This document shows positions 39,243 to 49,097 of a DNA stretch of 63,094 bases, in pieces (positions within the stretch are counted from its first letter, which is position 1; each line of letters opens with the position of its first letter). Source of the DNA: an uncultured Alphaproteobacteria bacterium (GTDB lineage: Bacteria; Pseudomonadota; Alphaproteobacteria; HIMB59; GCA-002718135); assembly GCA_902623545.1 (NCBI GenBank), contig CACNUI010000007.1, positions 1 through 63,094 on the forward strand. The letters are read 5' to 3'. A program made the position numbers and the translations under genes. The notes under the pieces were generated by a model. That model made no database searches, was not told where the DNA came from, and was given only the letters and a program-made list of their open reading frames with translations.

Positions 39243-40209
39243 GCAAATTGTAGATTGTCTTAGTAAGTACTCTATAAATATTACCTCTTCATTAGAGGAG
39301 AATAGCCTATTTTCCAAAATTAGCTCTGTATCAAATTCAACAAATGATGATTTGTCTTTTTTTTCAAATATTAAATATTTAGATGATCTAAAAAAAACTA
39401 AGTCAAAAGCTTGTTTAATTAATAAAAAATACGTTAAGTATTTACCAGAAAATTGTAATCCTATTATTATCGATGAGCCATATTTTGCTTTTGCTATTTT
39501 ATCTAATTTATTTTTTAGAAAAGATAACAAATCTAATGGCATAATATCAAAAAGCTCGTTTATAGATAAAACATCAATAATTCATAAAAATGTACAAATT
39601 GATCCATTTACATATATTGAAAAAAATACTGAGATAATGGAAAATGTACTTATAAATTCTGGATGTAGAATTGGACCAAATGTTGTTTTGCATAAAAATT
39701 GTGTAATATTTGACAATGTCTCAATCTCAAATGCAATAATTATGGAAAATTGTGAAATCCAGTCAGGTGCAAGAATTGGAGGTTCTGGATTTGGATTTGA
39801 TGATAAATCAAAACAAAAAATATATCATAATGGCAATGTAATAATTGGAAAAAACTCTACTATTGGATCTAATACAACAATTGATAGAGCGGTATTTGAC
39901 TCAACTAAAATTGGAAATTACTCTCAAATAGACAATCTTGTACAAATTGCACATAATGTCATTTTAGGAAAACATTCAATTATTGCAGCGCAAGTTGGTA
40001 TCGCAGGAAGTACTTCAATAGGTGATTATGTAAAAATAGGTGGACAAGCTGGAATTTCTGGTCATTTACACATTGGAAATAATGTCACTATTGCAGGTAA
40101 GAGTGGAGTTACTAAAAATATTGATGATAATAAGACTGTAGCAGGATTTCCTGCTAAAGACATTAAATTATGGAAAAAAGAGATAATTAAAATAAGTATT
40201 AATAAATGA
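39217..40209 (+). CDS. lpxD: UDP-3-O-acylglucosamine N-acyltransferase
   Basis: LpxD adds the second acyl chain in lipid A synthesis. The N-terminal uridine-binding domain (to about residue 100) is followed by many hexapeptide repeats of a left-handed beta helix. The catalytic histidine region LVQIAHNVILGKHS lies near residue 245, and VAGFPAKDIKLWKK near 309 closes the protein. Start could be ATG 39217 or 39226; both overlap skp. It overlaps fabZ by four bases. Confidence 0.94.
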   Translation: MNLMKISYKQIVDCLSKYSINITSSLEENSLFSKISSVSNSTNDDLSFFSNIKYLDDLKKTKSKACLINKKYVKYLPENCNPIIIDEPYFAFAILSNLFFRKDNKSNGIISKSSFIDKTSIIHKNVQIDPFTYIEKNTEIMENVLINSGCRIGPNVVLHKNCVIFDNVSISNAIIMENCEIQSGARIGGSGFGFDDKSKQKIYHNGNVIIGKNSTIGSNTTIDRAVFDSTKIGNYSQIDNLVQIAHNVILGKHSIIAAQVGIAGSTSIGDYVKIGGQAGISGHLHIGNNVTIAGKSGVTKNIDDNKTVAGFPAKDIKLWKKEIIKISINK

Positions 40210-40640
40210 TTCTAAATAAAAAACAAATAGAAGAATTAATTCCTCATAGAGACCCCTTTTTATTTATAGATGAGTGTAAAATAGAAATACCTGGTGAACA
40301 TGGACTAGCTTATAAAAAATTTAAAAATGATGAATATTTTTTCAAAGGCCATTTTCCAAGTAATCCAATTGTTCCTGGAGTGATAATAGTTGAAGCAATG
40401 GCACAAACAGCAGGAATAGTAGTTTCATACAAACTAAAAGAATACACTGAAAAATCTGTATTATTTATGAGTGTCAATAAAGCAAAATTTAGGAAACCAA
40501 TTTTACCTAATGATCATGTTACTTTTGAAGTCAAATTCATGAACAAGGTAAAAGATGTTTATAAATTTTATGGAATTTGCTTTAAAGAGAAAATTAAAGT
40601 TAGTGAAGCTGAGTTTTCTGCTATGATCACATATAAGTAA
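40206..40640 (+). CDS. fabZ: 3-hydroxyacyl-[acyl-carrier-protein] dehydratase
   Basis: FabZ dehydrates 3-hydroxyacyl-ACP in fatty acid elongation, competing with LpxA/LpxD for the same pool. The hot-dog fold motifs HRDPFLFID and KGHFPSNPIVPGVIIVEAMAQ hold the catalytic His and Glu. Length is 144 aa. The location between lpxD and lpxA is classical. Confidence 0.97.
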   Translation: MILNKKQIEELIPHRDPFLFIDECKIEIPGEHGLAYKKFKNDEYFFKGHFPSNPIVPGVIIVEAMAQTAGIVVSYKLKEYTEKSVLFMSVNKAKFRKPILPNDHVTFEVKFMNKVKDVYKFYGICFKEKIKVSEAEFSAMITYK

Positions 40641-40695
40641 TAATTTGTAATAAATTATTTATTAACTTATAGAATAAATATTTTAATAAGGCTTT

Positions 40696-41481
40696 GTGAT
40701 ACATCCTTCGGCTGTAATTTCTAAAAATTCAGAAATACATGAAACAACAAATATTGGTCCTTTTTGCATTATTGGAGATGGAGTAAAATTAGGAGAATAT
40801 AATAATTTACTATCTCATGTTTCAATCACTGGTAATACTATAATAGAAAATAACAATATCTTTTATCCATTTTCTTCAATTGGTTCTGAACCTCAGGATT
40901 TAAAATACAATAAAGAAAAATCCTATCTTAAAATTGGAAGTAATAATAAATTTAGAGAAAATGTTACCGTAAATCCAGGAACATCTGGTGGGGGCTTAAA
41001 TACAATTATAGCTGATAATTGTTTATTTATGGTAGGTTCTCATGTAGCACATGATTGTAAAATTAAATCAAATGTAATTTTAGCAAATAATGCAACACTT
41101 GCTGGACATGTAGAAATTGATAATAATGCAATTTTAGGGGGTAATTCCGCAATTCATCAATTTGTTAGAATAGGCAAATATGCAATGATTGGTGGTATGA
41201 GTGGTGTGGAAAAAGATATCATTCCATATGGTTTATATACAGGAATAAGAGAAAATTTGAAAAGCTTAAACCTAATTGGTTTAAAAAGAAAAGGCTTAAC
41301 ATCTAATGCAATTAATGAAATTAAAAATTTCATAAATATAATTTTTGATAATAATGATACAATTGAAAATAATATTAAAAATAATTTTGTTGAAAGTTCT
41401 GAAATTTTAGAAATTAAGGAAGTAATTGAATTTCTGAACTCAAATTCAAAAAGAGGTATTACCACTTTTGAAAATGACTAA
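40696..41481 (+). CDS. lpxA: UDP-N-acetylglucosamine O-acyltransferase
   Basis: LpxA performs the first step of lipid A synthesis. The hexapeptide-repeat domain covers about residues 1-190, with the catalytic histidine in GSHVAHDCKI near 118 and QFVRIGKYAMIGG near 155. A helical C-terminal domain follows. The start is GTG at 40696, giving the typical IHPSAVIS N-terminus. A 55-bp AT-rich gap separates it from fabZ; its end overlaps lpxI by eight bases. Confidence 0.96.
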   Translation: MIHPSAVISKNSEIHETTNIGPFCIIGDGVKLGEYNNLLSHVSITGNTIIENNNIFYPFSSIGSEPQDLKYNKEKSYLKIGSNNKFRENVTVNPGTSGGGLNTIIADNCLFMVGSHVAHDCKIKSNVILANNATLAGHVEIDNNAILGGNSAIHQFVRIGKYAMIGGMSGVEKDIIPYGLYTGIRENLKSLNLIGLKRKGLTSNAINEIKNFINIIFDNNDTIENNIKNNFVESSEILEIKEVIEFLNSNSKRGITTFEND

Positions 41482-42286
41482 AATAGGAATAATTGCTGGG
41501 GATGGTAATTTGCCTATATATATTGGTAAATCACTATTAAGTAAAAATTATGATGTTACTTTTTTATCTTTAAATAATAAAAATAATAAATTTTATAACA
41601 ATCATCATGTTGTAGATTTAGATATTTTATCAGTAAAAAAAATCTTTAAAGTTTTAGATTCAAATAAAATAAAACATATAATATTTGCAGGAAGTATTAA
41701 AAGACCTGGCATTAAAGATTTAGGTTTTGATTTACCAACATTGTTACTTGCTAAAAGTCTTTTATTAGAAAAAAAAGGTGACAATAATCTTTTAATGAGC
41801 TTGAAAAAATACTTTGAGACTAAAGGATATATTTTTTTTAATTGGACCAAATATTGCAAGGAATTATTTTCTACTGAAATAAATTTAACAAAAATCAAGC
41901 CTTCTAAAAATGCAATTTTAAATTTAAAAAAAGCTAAATCAATATATCAAATTTATAAGAAATTAGATGTTGGTCAAGCTATGATAATTCAAAATCAATT
42001 AGTTTTAGGATTAGAAGCTATAGAAGGAACAGATGAATTGTTAAAAAGATGTAAAGAATATAAAAGAAAAGATGATAATGGTGTACTGTTTAAATTTTCA
42101 AAACAAAACCAGAGTAATCTAATTGATATCCCCTTAATTGGTTTAGATACAATTAAAAACTTAAAAAAATATAATTATGAAGGTGTATTTTTGCAAAAAA
42201 ATAAGTGTTTAATTTTAGATAAAAGAAAAATTATTGATTATGCTAGTCAAAATAATTTATTTATCTCATCAGTTGATCTAAATTGA
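41474..42286 (+). CDS. lpxI: UDP-2,3-diacylglucosamine pyrophosphatase LpxI
   Basis: LpxI hydrolyses UDP-diacylglucosamine to lipid X and replaces LpxH in alphaproteobacteria. The N-terminal GIIAGDGNLPIYI motif, the FAGSIKRPG segment near 75 and the C-terminal LVLGLEAIEGTDELL and DIPLIGLDTI stretches are typical. The ATG at 41474 is preferred to the in-frame TTG at 41468. Length is 270 aa. It lies between lpxA and lpxB as in other alphaproteobacteria. Confidence 0.93.
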   Translation: MTKIGIIAGDGNLPIYIGKSLLSKNYDVTFLSLNNKNNKFYNNHHVVDLDILSVKKIFKVLDSNKIKHIIFAGSIKRPGIKDLGFDLPTLLLAKSLLLEKKGDNNLLMSLKKYFETKGYIFFNWTKYCKELFSTEINLTKIKPSKNAILNLKKAKSIYQIYKKLDVGQAMIIQNQLVLGLEAIEGTDELLKRCKEYKRKDDNGVLFKFSKQNQSNLIDIPLIGLDTIKNLKKYNYEGVFLQKNKCLILDKRKIIDYASQNNLFISSVDLN

Positions 42287-43410
42287 AAAAAATAAAAATT
42301 TTTGTTTGTTGTACAGAACAATCTGGTGAAAATATTTGCTCAAATATTTTATCAAGAATGGATATGGATAAATACCAATTTGATGGAGTTTGTGGCAAAC
42401 AATCTGAAAAATATATTTCTAATAAAATTTATGATTTATCAGAATTTAAATCTATAGGGCTTTTTGAAATAATACTTTCAATTTCAAAATATTTAAAAAT
42501 GATAAGAAGATTAAAAAACTATATTATTAAAAATGATTATGATTTAGTTTTAACTATAGACTCACCAGATTTTAATTATAACCTTGTCGACCAATTAAGA
42601 AAATCAAATTATAAGAATAAGATAATACATGTAGTTGCTCCAACTGTTTGGGCTTGGAGATCATATAGGGCAAGGAAATTTGCAAATATTTTTGATGAAA
42701 TTTTTCTATTGTTTAATTTTGAAAAAAAATATTTCAAGTTTGATAATCTAAATAAAACTTTTATTGGGCACCCAATTTTTCATATAAAAAAAAGAGAAAA
42801 TAAAGGAAAATATAAGTATCTTTCGTTTTTACCAGGTAGTAGACAAAATGAAGTATTAAAACTCATAAAGTATTTCAGTTATATTGAAAAATATATATCT
42901 AAAAATAATCTAAATTATAAAATATTTATTCCAACTTTGCCTCATCTTGCTTCTTTAATTAAAGAAAATACTAAGCTATGGAAAACTGAAACTATAATCT
43001 CAACTGATATGAGTAAATTTGATGAATATTATCAAGATGTTTACATAAGTATAACTTGCTCTGGTACTGCATCTTTAGAAATTGCCAAAAGGAATATACC
43101 TCAAATAGTAATCTATAAACTCAATTATTTCACAGAAATTTTAATCAAGCCTTTTGTAAGAGTGAAATATGCAAATCTTATAAATATTATAAGTAACCAA
43201 ATGATTATTCCAGAAGTTGTTAACTCAAATTTAAATAAAAAAAATTTATTAAATATTTTTCGAAATTTATTAAATGATAGAAAAAAACAAGAAACCCAAA
43301 TTAACTCAATTAATATGTATCTTAAAGAAATTGTTAATGATTTTAGTCCTTATGATGTGAGTGTGGGTCGTATAACTAAGTTAATTAATCCTTCTTCCAA
43401 AGCCAATTAA
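42283..43410 (+). CDS. lpxB: Lipid-A-disaccharide synthase
   Basis: LpxB joins lipid X to UDP-diacylglucosamine. The glycosyltransferase family 19 motifs are [15 protein letters not shown] at the N-terminus, [17 protein letters not shown] near 117, [12 protein letters not shown] near 184, and [10 protein letters not shown] near 262. The start is TTG at 42283, overlapping lpxI by four bases. The last 26 bases overlap the convergent gltA gene. Confidence 0.94.
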   Translation: MKKIKIFVCCTEQSGENICSNILSRMDMDKYQFDGVCGKQSEKYISNKIYDLSEFKSIGLFEIILSISKYLKMIRRLKNYIIKNDYDLVLTIDSPDFNYNLVDQLRKSNYKNKIIHVVAPTVWAWRSYRARKFANIFDEIFLLFNFEKKYFKFDNLNKTFIGHPIFHIKKRENKGKYKYLSFLPGSRQNEVLKLIKYFSYIEKYISKNNLNYKIFIPTLPHLASLIKENTKLWKTETIISTDMSKFDEYYQDVYISITCSGTASLEIAKRNIPQIVIYKLNYFTEILIKPFVRVKYANLINIISNQMIIPEVVNSNLNKKNLLNIFRNLLNDRKKQETQINSINMYLKEIVNDFSPYDVSVGRITKLINPSSKAN

Positions 43411-44743
43411 AAATTGATTTTTTTTCTCTAGAAGATTCAACTTGATAAGGCCTAGCTTTATAACCAGTGTATAATTGACGAGGTCTGCCAATTTTATTAA
43501 TAGGATCTTCTATCATTTCTTTCCATTGTGATATCCATCCTACAGTTCTTCCTATTGCAAATAGTACTGTAAACATGCTTGTAGGGAAACCTAATGCTTT
43601 TAGAATTATACCTGAATAGAAATCTACATTTGGGAATAATTTTTTATTAATAAAATATTCATCTTTCAAAGCTATTTTTTCTAATTCTATTGCAATTTTA
43701 AGTAAGGGATCATCTTGCATATTTAACTCTTCTAAAACCTCATGTGCACTTTCTTTCATTACAGTAGCTCTTGGATCATAGTTTTTATAAACTCTATGCC
43801 CAAAACCCATTAATCTAAAAGAGTCATTTTTATCTTTAGCTTTATCTATAAATTTTTGTATATTTGATACATCACCAATCTCTTCTAACATTTTAATTAC
43901 TGCTTCATTAGCTCCACCATGAGCTGGTCCCCATAAAGATGCAATACCAGCGGCAATACAAGCAAAAGGATTTGCGCCAGAGGAACCTGCCAATCTTACT
44001 GTTGAAGTAGATGCATTTTGTTCATGATCAGCATGTAAAGTAAAAAATCTATCCATTGCTCTAACAATTTTTGGACTCACCTTATAATCTTCTGATGGTA
44101 CAGAAAATGTCATGTATAAAAAATTTTCAGCATAAGAAAGGTCATTTCTTGGATAAACAAATGGTTGACCAATGGAATATTTATAAGCCATTGCACCTAT
44201 TGTGGGAATTTTTGCTATTAATCTATGACAGGCAATCATTCTTTGATTAATGTCTGAAAAATCAGTACTGTCATGATAAAAGGCCGAAAGGGCACCTACA
44301 ACACCTACCATAATTGCCATAGGGTGCGCATCTCTTCGAAAACCCCTGTATAAATTTACTAGTTGCTCATGCAACATTGTATGATTGGTTATTACATCTT
44401 TAAATTTCTGCTTATCTTCAGGGGACGGTAATTCACCGTGCAGTAAAAGATAGCAAACTTCAAGAAATTCACTTTTTGAGGCTAAGTCATGAATATCATA
44501 TCCCCTATGACGTAAAATTCCTTTTTCACCATCTATGTAAGTTATTCCTGATTCACATGATGCAGTTGAAGTAAAACCTGGATCAAAAGTAAATAAACCT
44601 GTTTCTTGATAAAGTTTACGAATATCCAAAACATTTGGACCATCTTTACTTTCAATAAGTGGAATTTGATACGATTTACCACTCTCATTGTTGAATAGAG
44701 TAAACTGTTTATCGTTAACTTTTTTATCTTCGTAATCAGCCAT
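43385..44743 (-). CDS. gltA: Citrate synthase
   Basis: Citrate synthase condenses acetyl-CoA and oxaloacetate, the entry to the TCA cycle. The catalytic motifs [15 protein letters not shown] near residue 277 and [14 protein letters not shown] near 318 are intact, and the N-terminal domain of type II (hexameric) citrate synthases is present. Length is 452 aa. It follows gltX by two bases and its 3' end overlaps lpxB, on the other strand, by 26 bp. Confidence 0.97.
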   Translation of the reverse strand: MADYEDKKVNDKQFTLFNNESGKSYQIPLIESKDGPNVLDIRKLYQETGLFTFDPGFTSTASCESGITYIDGEKGILRHRGYDIHDLASKSEFLEVCYLLLHGELPSPEDKQKFKDVITNHTMLHEQLVNLYRGFRRDAHPMAIMVGVVGALSAFYHDSTDFSDINQRMIACHRLIAKIPTIGAMAYKYSIGQPFVYPRNDLSYAENFLYMTFSVPSEDYKVSPKIVRAMDRFFTLHADHEQNASTSTVRLAGSSGANPFACIAAGIASLWGPAHGGANEAVIKMLEEIGDVSNIQKFIDKAKDKNDSFRLMGFGHRVYKNYDPRATVMKESAHEVLEELNMQDDPLLKIAIELEKIALKDEYFINKKLFPNVDFYSGIILKALGFPTSMFTVLFAIGRTVGWISQWKEMIEDPINKIGRPRQLYTGYKARPYQVESSREKKSIFNWLWKKD

Positions 44744-44745
44744 AT

Positions 44746-46146
44746 TTAATTATCTCTATATTGATTTAATCTATCAATAGTATCTTTTTTACCTAATATT
44801 ACAAAAATATCAGAAATTGAAGGCCCTTGATAGGAATTTATTAATAAAAATCTAATTGGTTTACCTAAAATTGGGAATTTAATTTTATTATTTTTTAAAA
44901 AATCATTAATTACATTTTGAATACTATCTCTATTCCAATCATTTATTTCTCTAATTAAATTTAAAAATTCTTTAAAAATACTACCAAATTCTGAGGTCAG
45001 TTTTTCTTTCTTATTTATTTTATAATTTTCATCAAAATAAACTTTAATTGTATCATTCAAATCACTTAGTTTTTTCATATCTTTTTTATAAACATTAAAA
45101 ATATTTTTCATTTTTGTCTCATCTTTTTGTAGATATTTATTTAATTCAACATTACTTTCACAAAAATTGATGAATTCTTCTGTCCCATTTTCTTTTCTTA
45201 AATAAAAATTATTGAAAAAATCTAATTTATCAAAGCTAAATATACTTGATGATTTAGATAAATTAGATATTTCAAAATTTTCAATTATTTCCTTTAATTC
45301 AATAGTCTCTGACTTCTCTTGATTATTTGACCAACCTAAAAGTATGAGATTGTTAATTATAGATTCCTTTAAATATCCATTATTTTTCAAATCTAAAATA
45401 TTAACTGCCCCATGTCTTTTTGATAATTTTGTTCCGTCTTCTCCATGAATAAGAGGAATATGTGCATATTGAGGCATATCCCAATTCATAAATTTATAAA
45501 TGTAGTATTGTCTAAAAGTATTAATAAAATGATCGTCACCTCTAATAATATAATTGATTCCTAAATCATGATCATCCACTACTACAGATAACATATACGT
45601 GGGTGATTGATCTTTTCTTAGTAAAATAAAATCATCTAACTCTAAATTTGCTACTGTAACGTCTCCTTGAATTGTATCTTTAATTTTTAAATTGCCTTCA
45701 TCTGGCACATCTAATCTTACTACAAAACCTTCACTTTTACTTTGAATATCATTATCATTTTTACATTCAGTACATATTTTTTTAGAATAATTTTTATTTT
45801 CTTTAATTAACTTTCTTTGGTTAGCTATTTTTTCTTCAGAACACACACATTTAAAAGCTTGTTTTTTTTGCAGTAATTCTCTAGCAATTTCTTGATGCCT
45901 TGATAATCTTTTAGATTGAACTTGAATTTCCTCATCCCAATTAAGCCCAAGCCATTTTAAAGAATTAGTTATGTTATCTGTATATTCTTGTTTTGATCTT
46001 TCATGATCTGTATCTTCAATTCTTAAGTAAAATTTAGATGATGCTGATTTCTTACTTACAATATAATTAATTAAAGCAGTTCTAGCACCTCCAAGATGAA
46101 GATTGCCAGTAGGAGAGGGTGCAAATCGTGTTTTTAACATAGTCAT
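44746..46146 (-). CDS. gltX: Glutamyl-tRNA synthetase
   Basis: GltX charges tRNA-Glu. The HIGH-type motif appears as [16 protein letters not shown] near residue 10, the KMSKS-type motif as KLSKRHGA near 245. A cysteine cluster around residues 110-140 resembles the zinc-binding loop of the family. Length is 466 aa. The start may be ATG 46146 or 46140. It lies 19 bp after lexA; comEC, often found between them in relatives, is absent. Confidence 0.95.
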   Translation of the reverse strand: MTMLKTRFAPSPTGNLHLGGARTALINYIVSKKSASSKFYLRIEDTDHERSKQEYTDNITNSLKWLGLNWDEEIQVQSKRLSRHQEIARELLQKKQAFKCVCSEEKIANQRKLIKENKNYSKKICTECKNDNDIQSKSEGFVVRLDVPDEGNLKIKDTIQGDVTVANLELDDFILLRKDQSPTYMLSVVVDDHDLGINYIIRGDDHFINTFRQYYIYKFMNWDMPQYAHIPLIHGEDGTKLSKRHGAVNILDLKNNGYLKESIINNLILLGWSNNQEKSETIELKEIIENFEISNLSKSSSIFSFDKLDFFNNFYLRKENGTEEFINFCESNVELNKYLQKDETKMKNIFNVYKKDMKKLSDLNDTIKVYFDENYKINKKEKLTSEFGSIFKEFLNLIREINDWNRDSIQNVINDFLKNNKIKFPILGKPIRFLLINSYQGPSISDIFVILGKKDTIDRLNQYRDN

Positions 46147-46165
46147 CTTATATTAAGATAAACTA

Positions 46166-46792
46166 TTAATTATATTTTCTTATAATACCAGATAAAGTCC
46201 CTTGGACTTGGATTTCACCTGCTTCATATTCCTTAGTCTGAAAACTTTGATTAGCAGGAATTAACAAGACCTTGTTTCGATCAAATTTGATAGTTTTTAG
46301 AGTAACCTCGTTATCTTGTGTAATTACAGCTGCAATTTTTCCATTTTCAACATTATTTGTCTTTTTTATCACAGCAATATCACCGTCAAATATTCCTTTA
46401 TCTATCATAGATAGACCTTTTACTTTTAATCCAAAATATTTAGCATTTGGTGATGTCATTGAAGAGGGTACAGAAACAAATTCATCAGCATTTTCAATAG
46501 CTTCTATTGCTTCACCTGCTGCTATTGCACCAATTAATGGGATATTAATGCTATTCGACAAAGAATTTTCATTATTAATATTATCTTTATTAATAATTTC
46601 CATTGCTCTTGCTTTGTGCTTTAATCTTTTAATAAAACCTCTTTCTTCTAGACTTGTAATTAATCTATGAATTCCTGACTTTGATTTCAGATTAACTGCA
46701 CTTTTCATTTCCTCAAAAGAAGGAGAGATTTCATTACTTGAAATGTAATTTTTTAAATAATCGTATAGCTCTTTTTGTTTTTTTGTAAGCAT
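46166..46792 (-). CDS. lexA: SOS repressor LexA
   Basis: LexA represses DNA-damage genes and self-cleaves when RecA is activated. The N-terminal winged helix-turn-helix (about 1-65) has SPSFEEMKSAVNLKSKSGIH. The scissile Ala-Gly is in GAIAAGEAIEA, the nucleophile Ser in GLSMIDKGIFDGD, and the catalytic Lys in VTLKTIK. The frame is open to 46822, but the ATG at 46792 gives the family's MLTKKQ start (208 aa). The upstream choice would place the LexA box inside the coding region. Confidence 0.94.
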   Translation of the reverse strand: MLTKKQKELYDYLKNYISSNEISPSFEEMKSAVNLKSKSGIHRLITSLEERGFIKRLKHKARAMEIINKDNINNENSLSNSINIPLIGAIAAGEAIEAIENADEFVSVPSSMTSPNAKYFGLKVKGLSMIDKGIFDGDIAVIKKTNNVENGKIAAVITQDNEVTLKTIKFDRNKVLLIPANQSFQTKEYEAGEIQVQGTLSGIIRKYN

Positions 46793-46796
46793 TGTT

Positions 46797-46811
46797 GTTC
46801 TATATATGTTC
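46797..46811 (-). promoter_or_regulatory. LexA box of alphaproteobacterial type (GAAC-N7-GAAC)
   Basis: On the coding strand the direct repeat GAAC-N7-GAAC lies four bases before the lexA ATG (46797-46800 and 46808-46811 on the plus strand as GTTC). This is the known alphaproteobacterial LexA operator. Its N7 spacer, ATATATA, also resembles a -10 box, with TTCTTG or TTGTTT upstream as a weak -35. LexA binding there would block its own promoter, and the transcript would have almost no leader. Confidence 0.75.
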
Positions 46812-46860
46812 TTTAAGATCAAAACAAGAACAAATATAAAAATGTTTATTTTTCAGTTAT

Positions 46861-47316
46861 TTAAATACTAGATTTACCACCTGTTTTTGACAATAGATGA
46901 ATGTTTTGTATTTTAATTTTTTTATTCAAGTACTTACACATATCGTAAATTGTAAGACAGCTAATTGTAACGGCTGTTAATGCCTCCATTTCCACACCAG
47001 TATTTGCGTTTGTTTTAACTGTACTTTTGACAATAAGACTTAATTTTTTATCATTTTTTATAATCTCAATATTTATGTGATTGATTGGAATATTATGACA
47101 AAGCGGTATCAATCTTGAAGTTTCTTTTGCTCCCATAATGCCACCAATAATTGCAGTTTTTTCAAGGTTACCTTTTTTAGTTTCAAATGATTTTATTTTT
47201 TTATACGTTGCTTTGTCAAATTTAATTTCACCTGAGGCAACTGCTAATCTTTCTGTGACATCTTTATTTGAAATGTCAATTATATAAGGATTTCCTTTTT
47301 TATTAATATGACTCAT
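46861..47316 (-). CDS. moaC: Cyclic pyranopterin monophosphate synthase MoaC
   Basis: MoaC forms cyclic pyranopterin monophosphate in molybdenum cofactor synthesis. The motifs GGIMGAKETSRLIPLCHN near residue 57 and NTGVEMEALTAVTISCLTIYDMCK near 105 contain the active-site residues. Length is 151 aa. It overlaps trpC by 14 bases. No other Moco gene is visible in the window; moeA, the common neighbour in relatives, is missing. Confidence 0.93.
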   Translation of the reverse strand: MSHINKKGNPYIIDISNKDVTERLAVASGEIKFDKATYKKIKSFETKKGNLEKTAIIGGIMGAKETSRLIPLCHNIPINHINIEIIKNDKKLSLIVKSTVKTNANTGVEMEALTAVTISCLTIYDMCKYLNKKIKIQNIHLLSKTGGKSSI

Positions 47317-48103
47317 TTAAAAGTAATTCTCCAATTTTCTTTTCTTTGTCTTTCGATTTTAACAAACTTTCTCCAATTAAAAAATTATATATTCCTGTTG
47401 AATTAAATTTTTTTATATCATCAGAAGTTTTAATTCCACTCTCTGCAATTAAAATATAGTCATTTGTTAAATTTTGATTCAAATTTATTGAATTATTTAA
47501 ATTGATTTCAAGACTTTTAAGGTTTCTATTATTAATTCCGATAACAGGGTAGTCTAACTTGATTGCTCTTTTTAGTTCGTCTTCATCATGAACTTCTATA
47601 ATACAATCTAATTTTAATTCATTTGCATAATTTATAAATTCTATTGTCTGATCATCTGATAATATTGATAAAATTAACAATATACAGTCTGCTTGATAAA
47701 TCTTACTTTCTAAAATTTGATATTTATCAATAATGAAATCTTTTCTTAAAATAGGTAAATTTGTTTTCTTTTTAACTAGAGATAAATGATCAATATTACC
47801 TAAAAAATATTTACTTTCTGTTAAAATCGATAATGCTCCAACACCTGATCTTTCATATAAAATAGCAATGTCTTCTGGTTTGTAATCTGAAATTATTTCA
47901 CCTGCACTTGGACTTTGTTTTTTTACTTCACCAATTATAAAATTTTTTTTATTTTTTTGAGCTGAAAGTAATTTTTCTTTAAATTCACGTTTCTCCAATT
48001 TTGAGGAGATTAATTTTTCTAATGTTTTAAAAGAACATCTTTTTTTTGTTTCTTCTAATTCTTTAGATTTATCTTCACAAATTTTTTGAAGTATATTACT
48101 CAT
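47303..48103 (-). CDS. trpC: Indole-3-glycerol phosphate synthase
   Basis: TrpC closes the indole ring in tryptophan synthesis. The active-site motifs GEVKKQSPSAGEI near residue 58, ILRKDFIIDKYQI near 117, VIGINNRNLKSLEI near 191 and IAESGIKT near 222 are clear. It is monofunctional (266 aa), not fused to TrpF. It overlaps trpD by eight bases and moaC by 14. Confidence 0.96.
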   Translation of the reverse strand: MSNILQKICEDKSKELEETKKRCSFKTLEKLISSKLEKREFKEKLLSAQKNKKNFIIGEVKKQSPSAGEIISDYKPEDIAILYERSGVGALSILTESKYFLGNIDHLSLVKKKTNLPILRKDFIIDKYQILESKIYQADCILLILSILSDDQTIEFINYANELKLDCIIEVHDEDELKRAIKLDYPVIGINNRNLKSLEINLNNSINLNQNLTNDYILIAESGIKTSDDIKKFNSTGIYNFLIGESLLKSKDKEKKIGELLLNESY

Positions 48104-49097
48104 TAATTAGTGAGTTTACAAAATTTTTTGTAACTCCTTCCTCAATTGTTTTTTTTGCTAAATCAAAACTATCTTTTAGATTATTTCTTAAATTGGATAA
48201 ATATATTGCCGCTCCTGCATTTATTTCTACAATCATTTGAAATTCTCTATAATCACCATTAATCATTTTATTAAAACAATTTGCATTATATTCTGGATCT
48301 CCACCTTTTATATCTTCTAATTTAATTAAATCATAACCATAGGCTCTTGGATCAAAACTATATTCCAGAATTTTATTATCTTTTAATTCATTTATTAGAG
48401 TATTATCTGATAAACTTATCTCATCTAAACCATCCAATCCGTGAACAACAATAGCTTTTTCAGAACCTAGTTCTTTTAAACAATTACAATGCATAGAAAC
48501 TAAATCTCTTGAATAGACACCTAGAAGCTGTTTACTTGCTTTAGCAGGATTTGTAAGAGGGCCTAATAAATTAAAGATTGTACGTGTAGCTAGATTCTTA
48601 CGAACGTTAATTACATTCTTCATGGCAGAATGATGATTTTGAGCAAATAAAAAGCAAAAATTTTTATTTGATAATGAGTTTTCTAAATCCTCTAGATTAT
48701 TTGTAATCTTATAACCTATTTTTTCTAGCATATCTGCAGAACCTGATTTTGAACTAACCGAACGGTTACCATGCTTCGCTATAGTAACGCCAGCGCTTGC
48801 AGCAACTATTGCAGCACTTGTTGATATGTTTAATGTGTCTTTCATATCTCCACCGGTGCCACAAGTATCAATTGTATTTTGAGGAGAGTTTATTTTTAGA
48901 GATTTCTCTCTCATTACTTTAGCTGCACCAATAATTTCTTCTTTCGTTTCACCCTTTAACTTTAAGCCAAGTAGTATTGATGTAATTTTAATATCATCTA
49001 ATTCTCCACTCATAATTTTATTAAATATATACATACTTTCTTCAATATTCAGATTTTGTTGTTCAAGAATTTTATTTAATATTAAAGTTTGATCCAT
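48096..49097 (-). CDS. trpD: Anthranilate phosphoribosyltransferase
   Basis: TrpD transfers phosphoribose to anthranilate. CGTGGDMKDTLNISTSAA near residue 79 binds PRPP, KHGNRSVSSKSGSADMLE near 108 and HHSAMKNVINVRKNLATRTIFNLLGPLTNP near 152 (two overlapping family motifs) bind substrate. Length is 333 aa. It begins on the last base of trpG. Confidence 0.96.
   Translation of the reverse strand: MDQTLILNKILEQQNLNIEESMYIFNKIMSGELDDIKITSILLGLKLKGETKEEIIGAAKVMREKSLKINSPQNTIDTCGTGGDMKDTLNISTSAAIVAASAGVTIAKHGNRSVSSKSGSADMLEKIGYKITNNLEDLENSLSNKNFCFLFAQNHHSAMKNVINVRKNLATRTIFNLLGPLTNPAKASKQLLGVYSRDLVSMHCNCLKELGSEKAIVVHGLDGLDEISLSDNTLINELKDNKILEYSFDPRAYGYDLIKLEDIKGGDPEYNANCFNKMINGDYREFQMIVEINAGAAIYLSNLRNNLKDSFDLAKKTIEEGVTKNFVNSLINE

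Noticed and set aside
46272-46670. Plus-strand frame of 132 codons opposite lexA
   Set aside because: It is antisense to the conserved LexA protease domain, with no start signals; the reverse strand is clearly coding.
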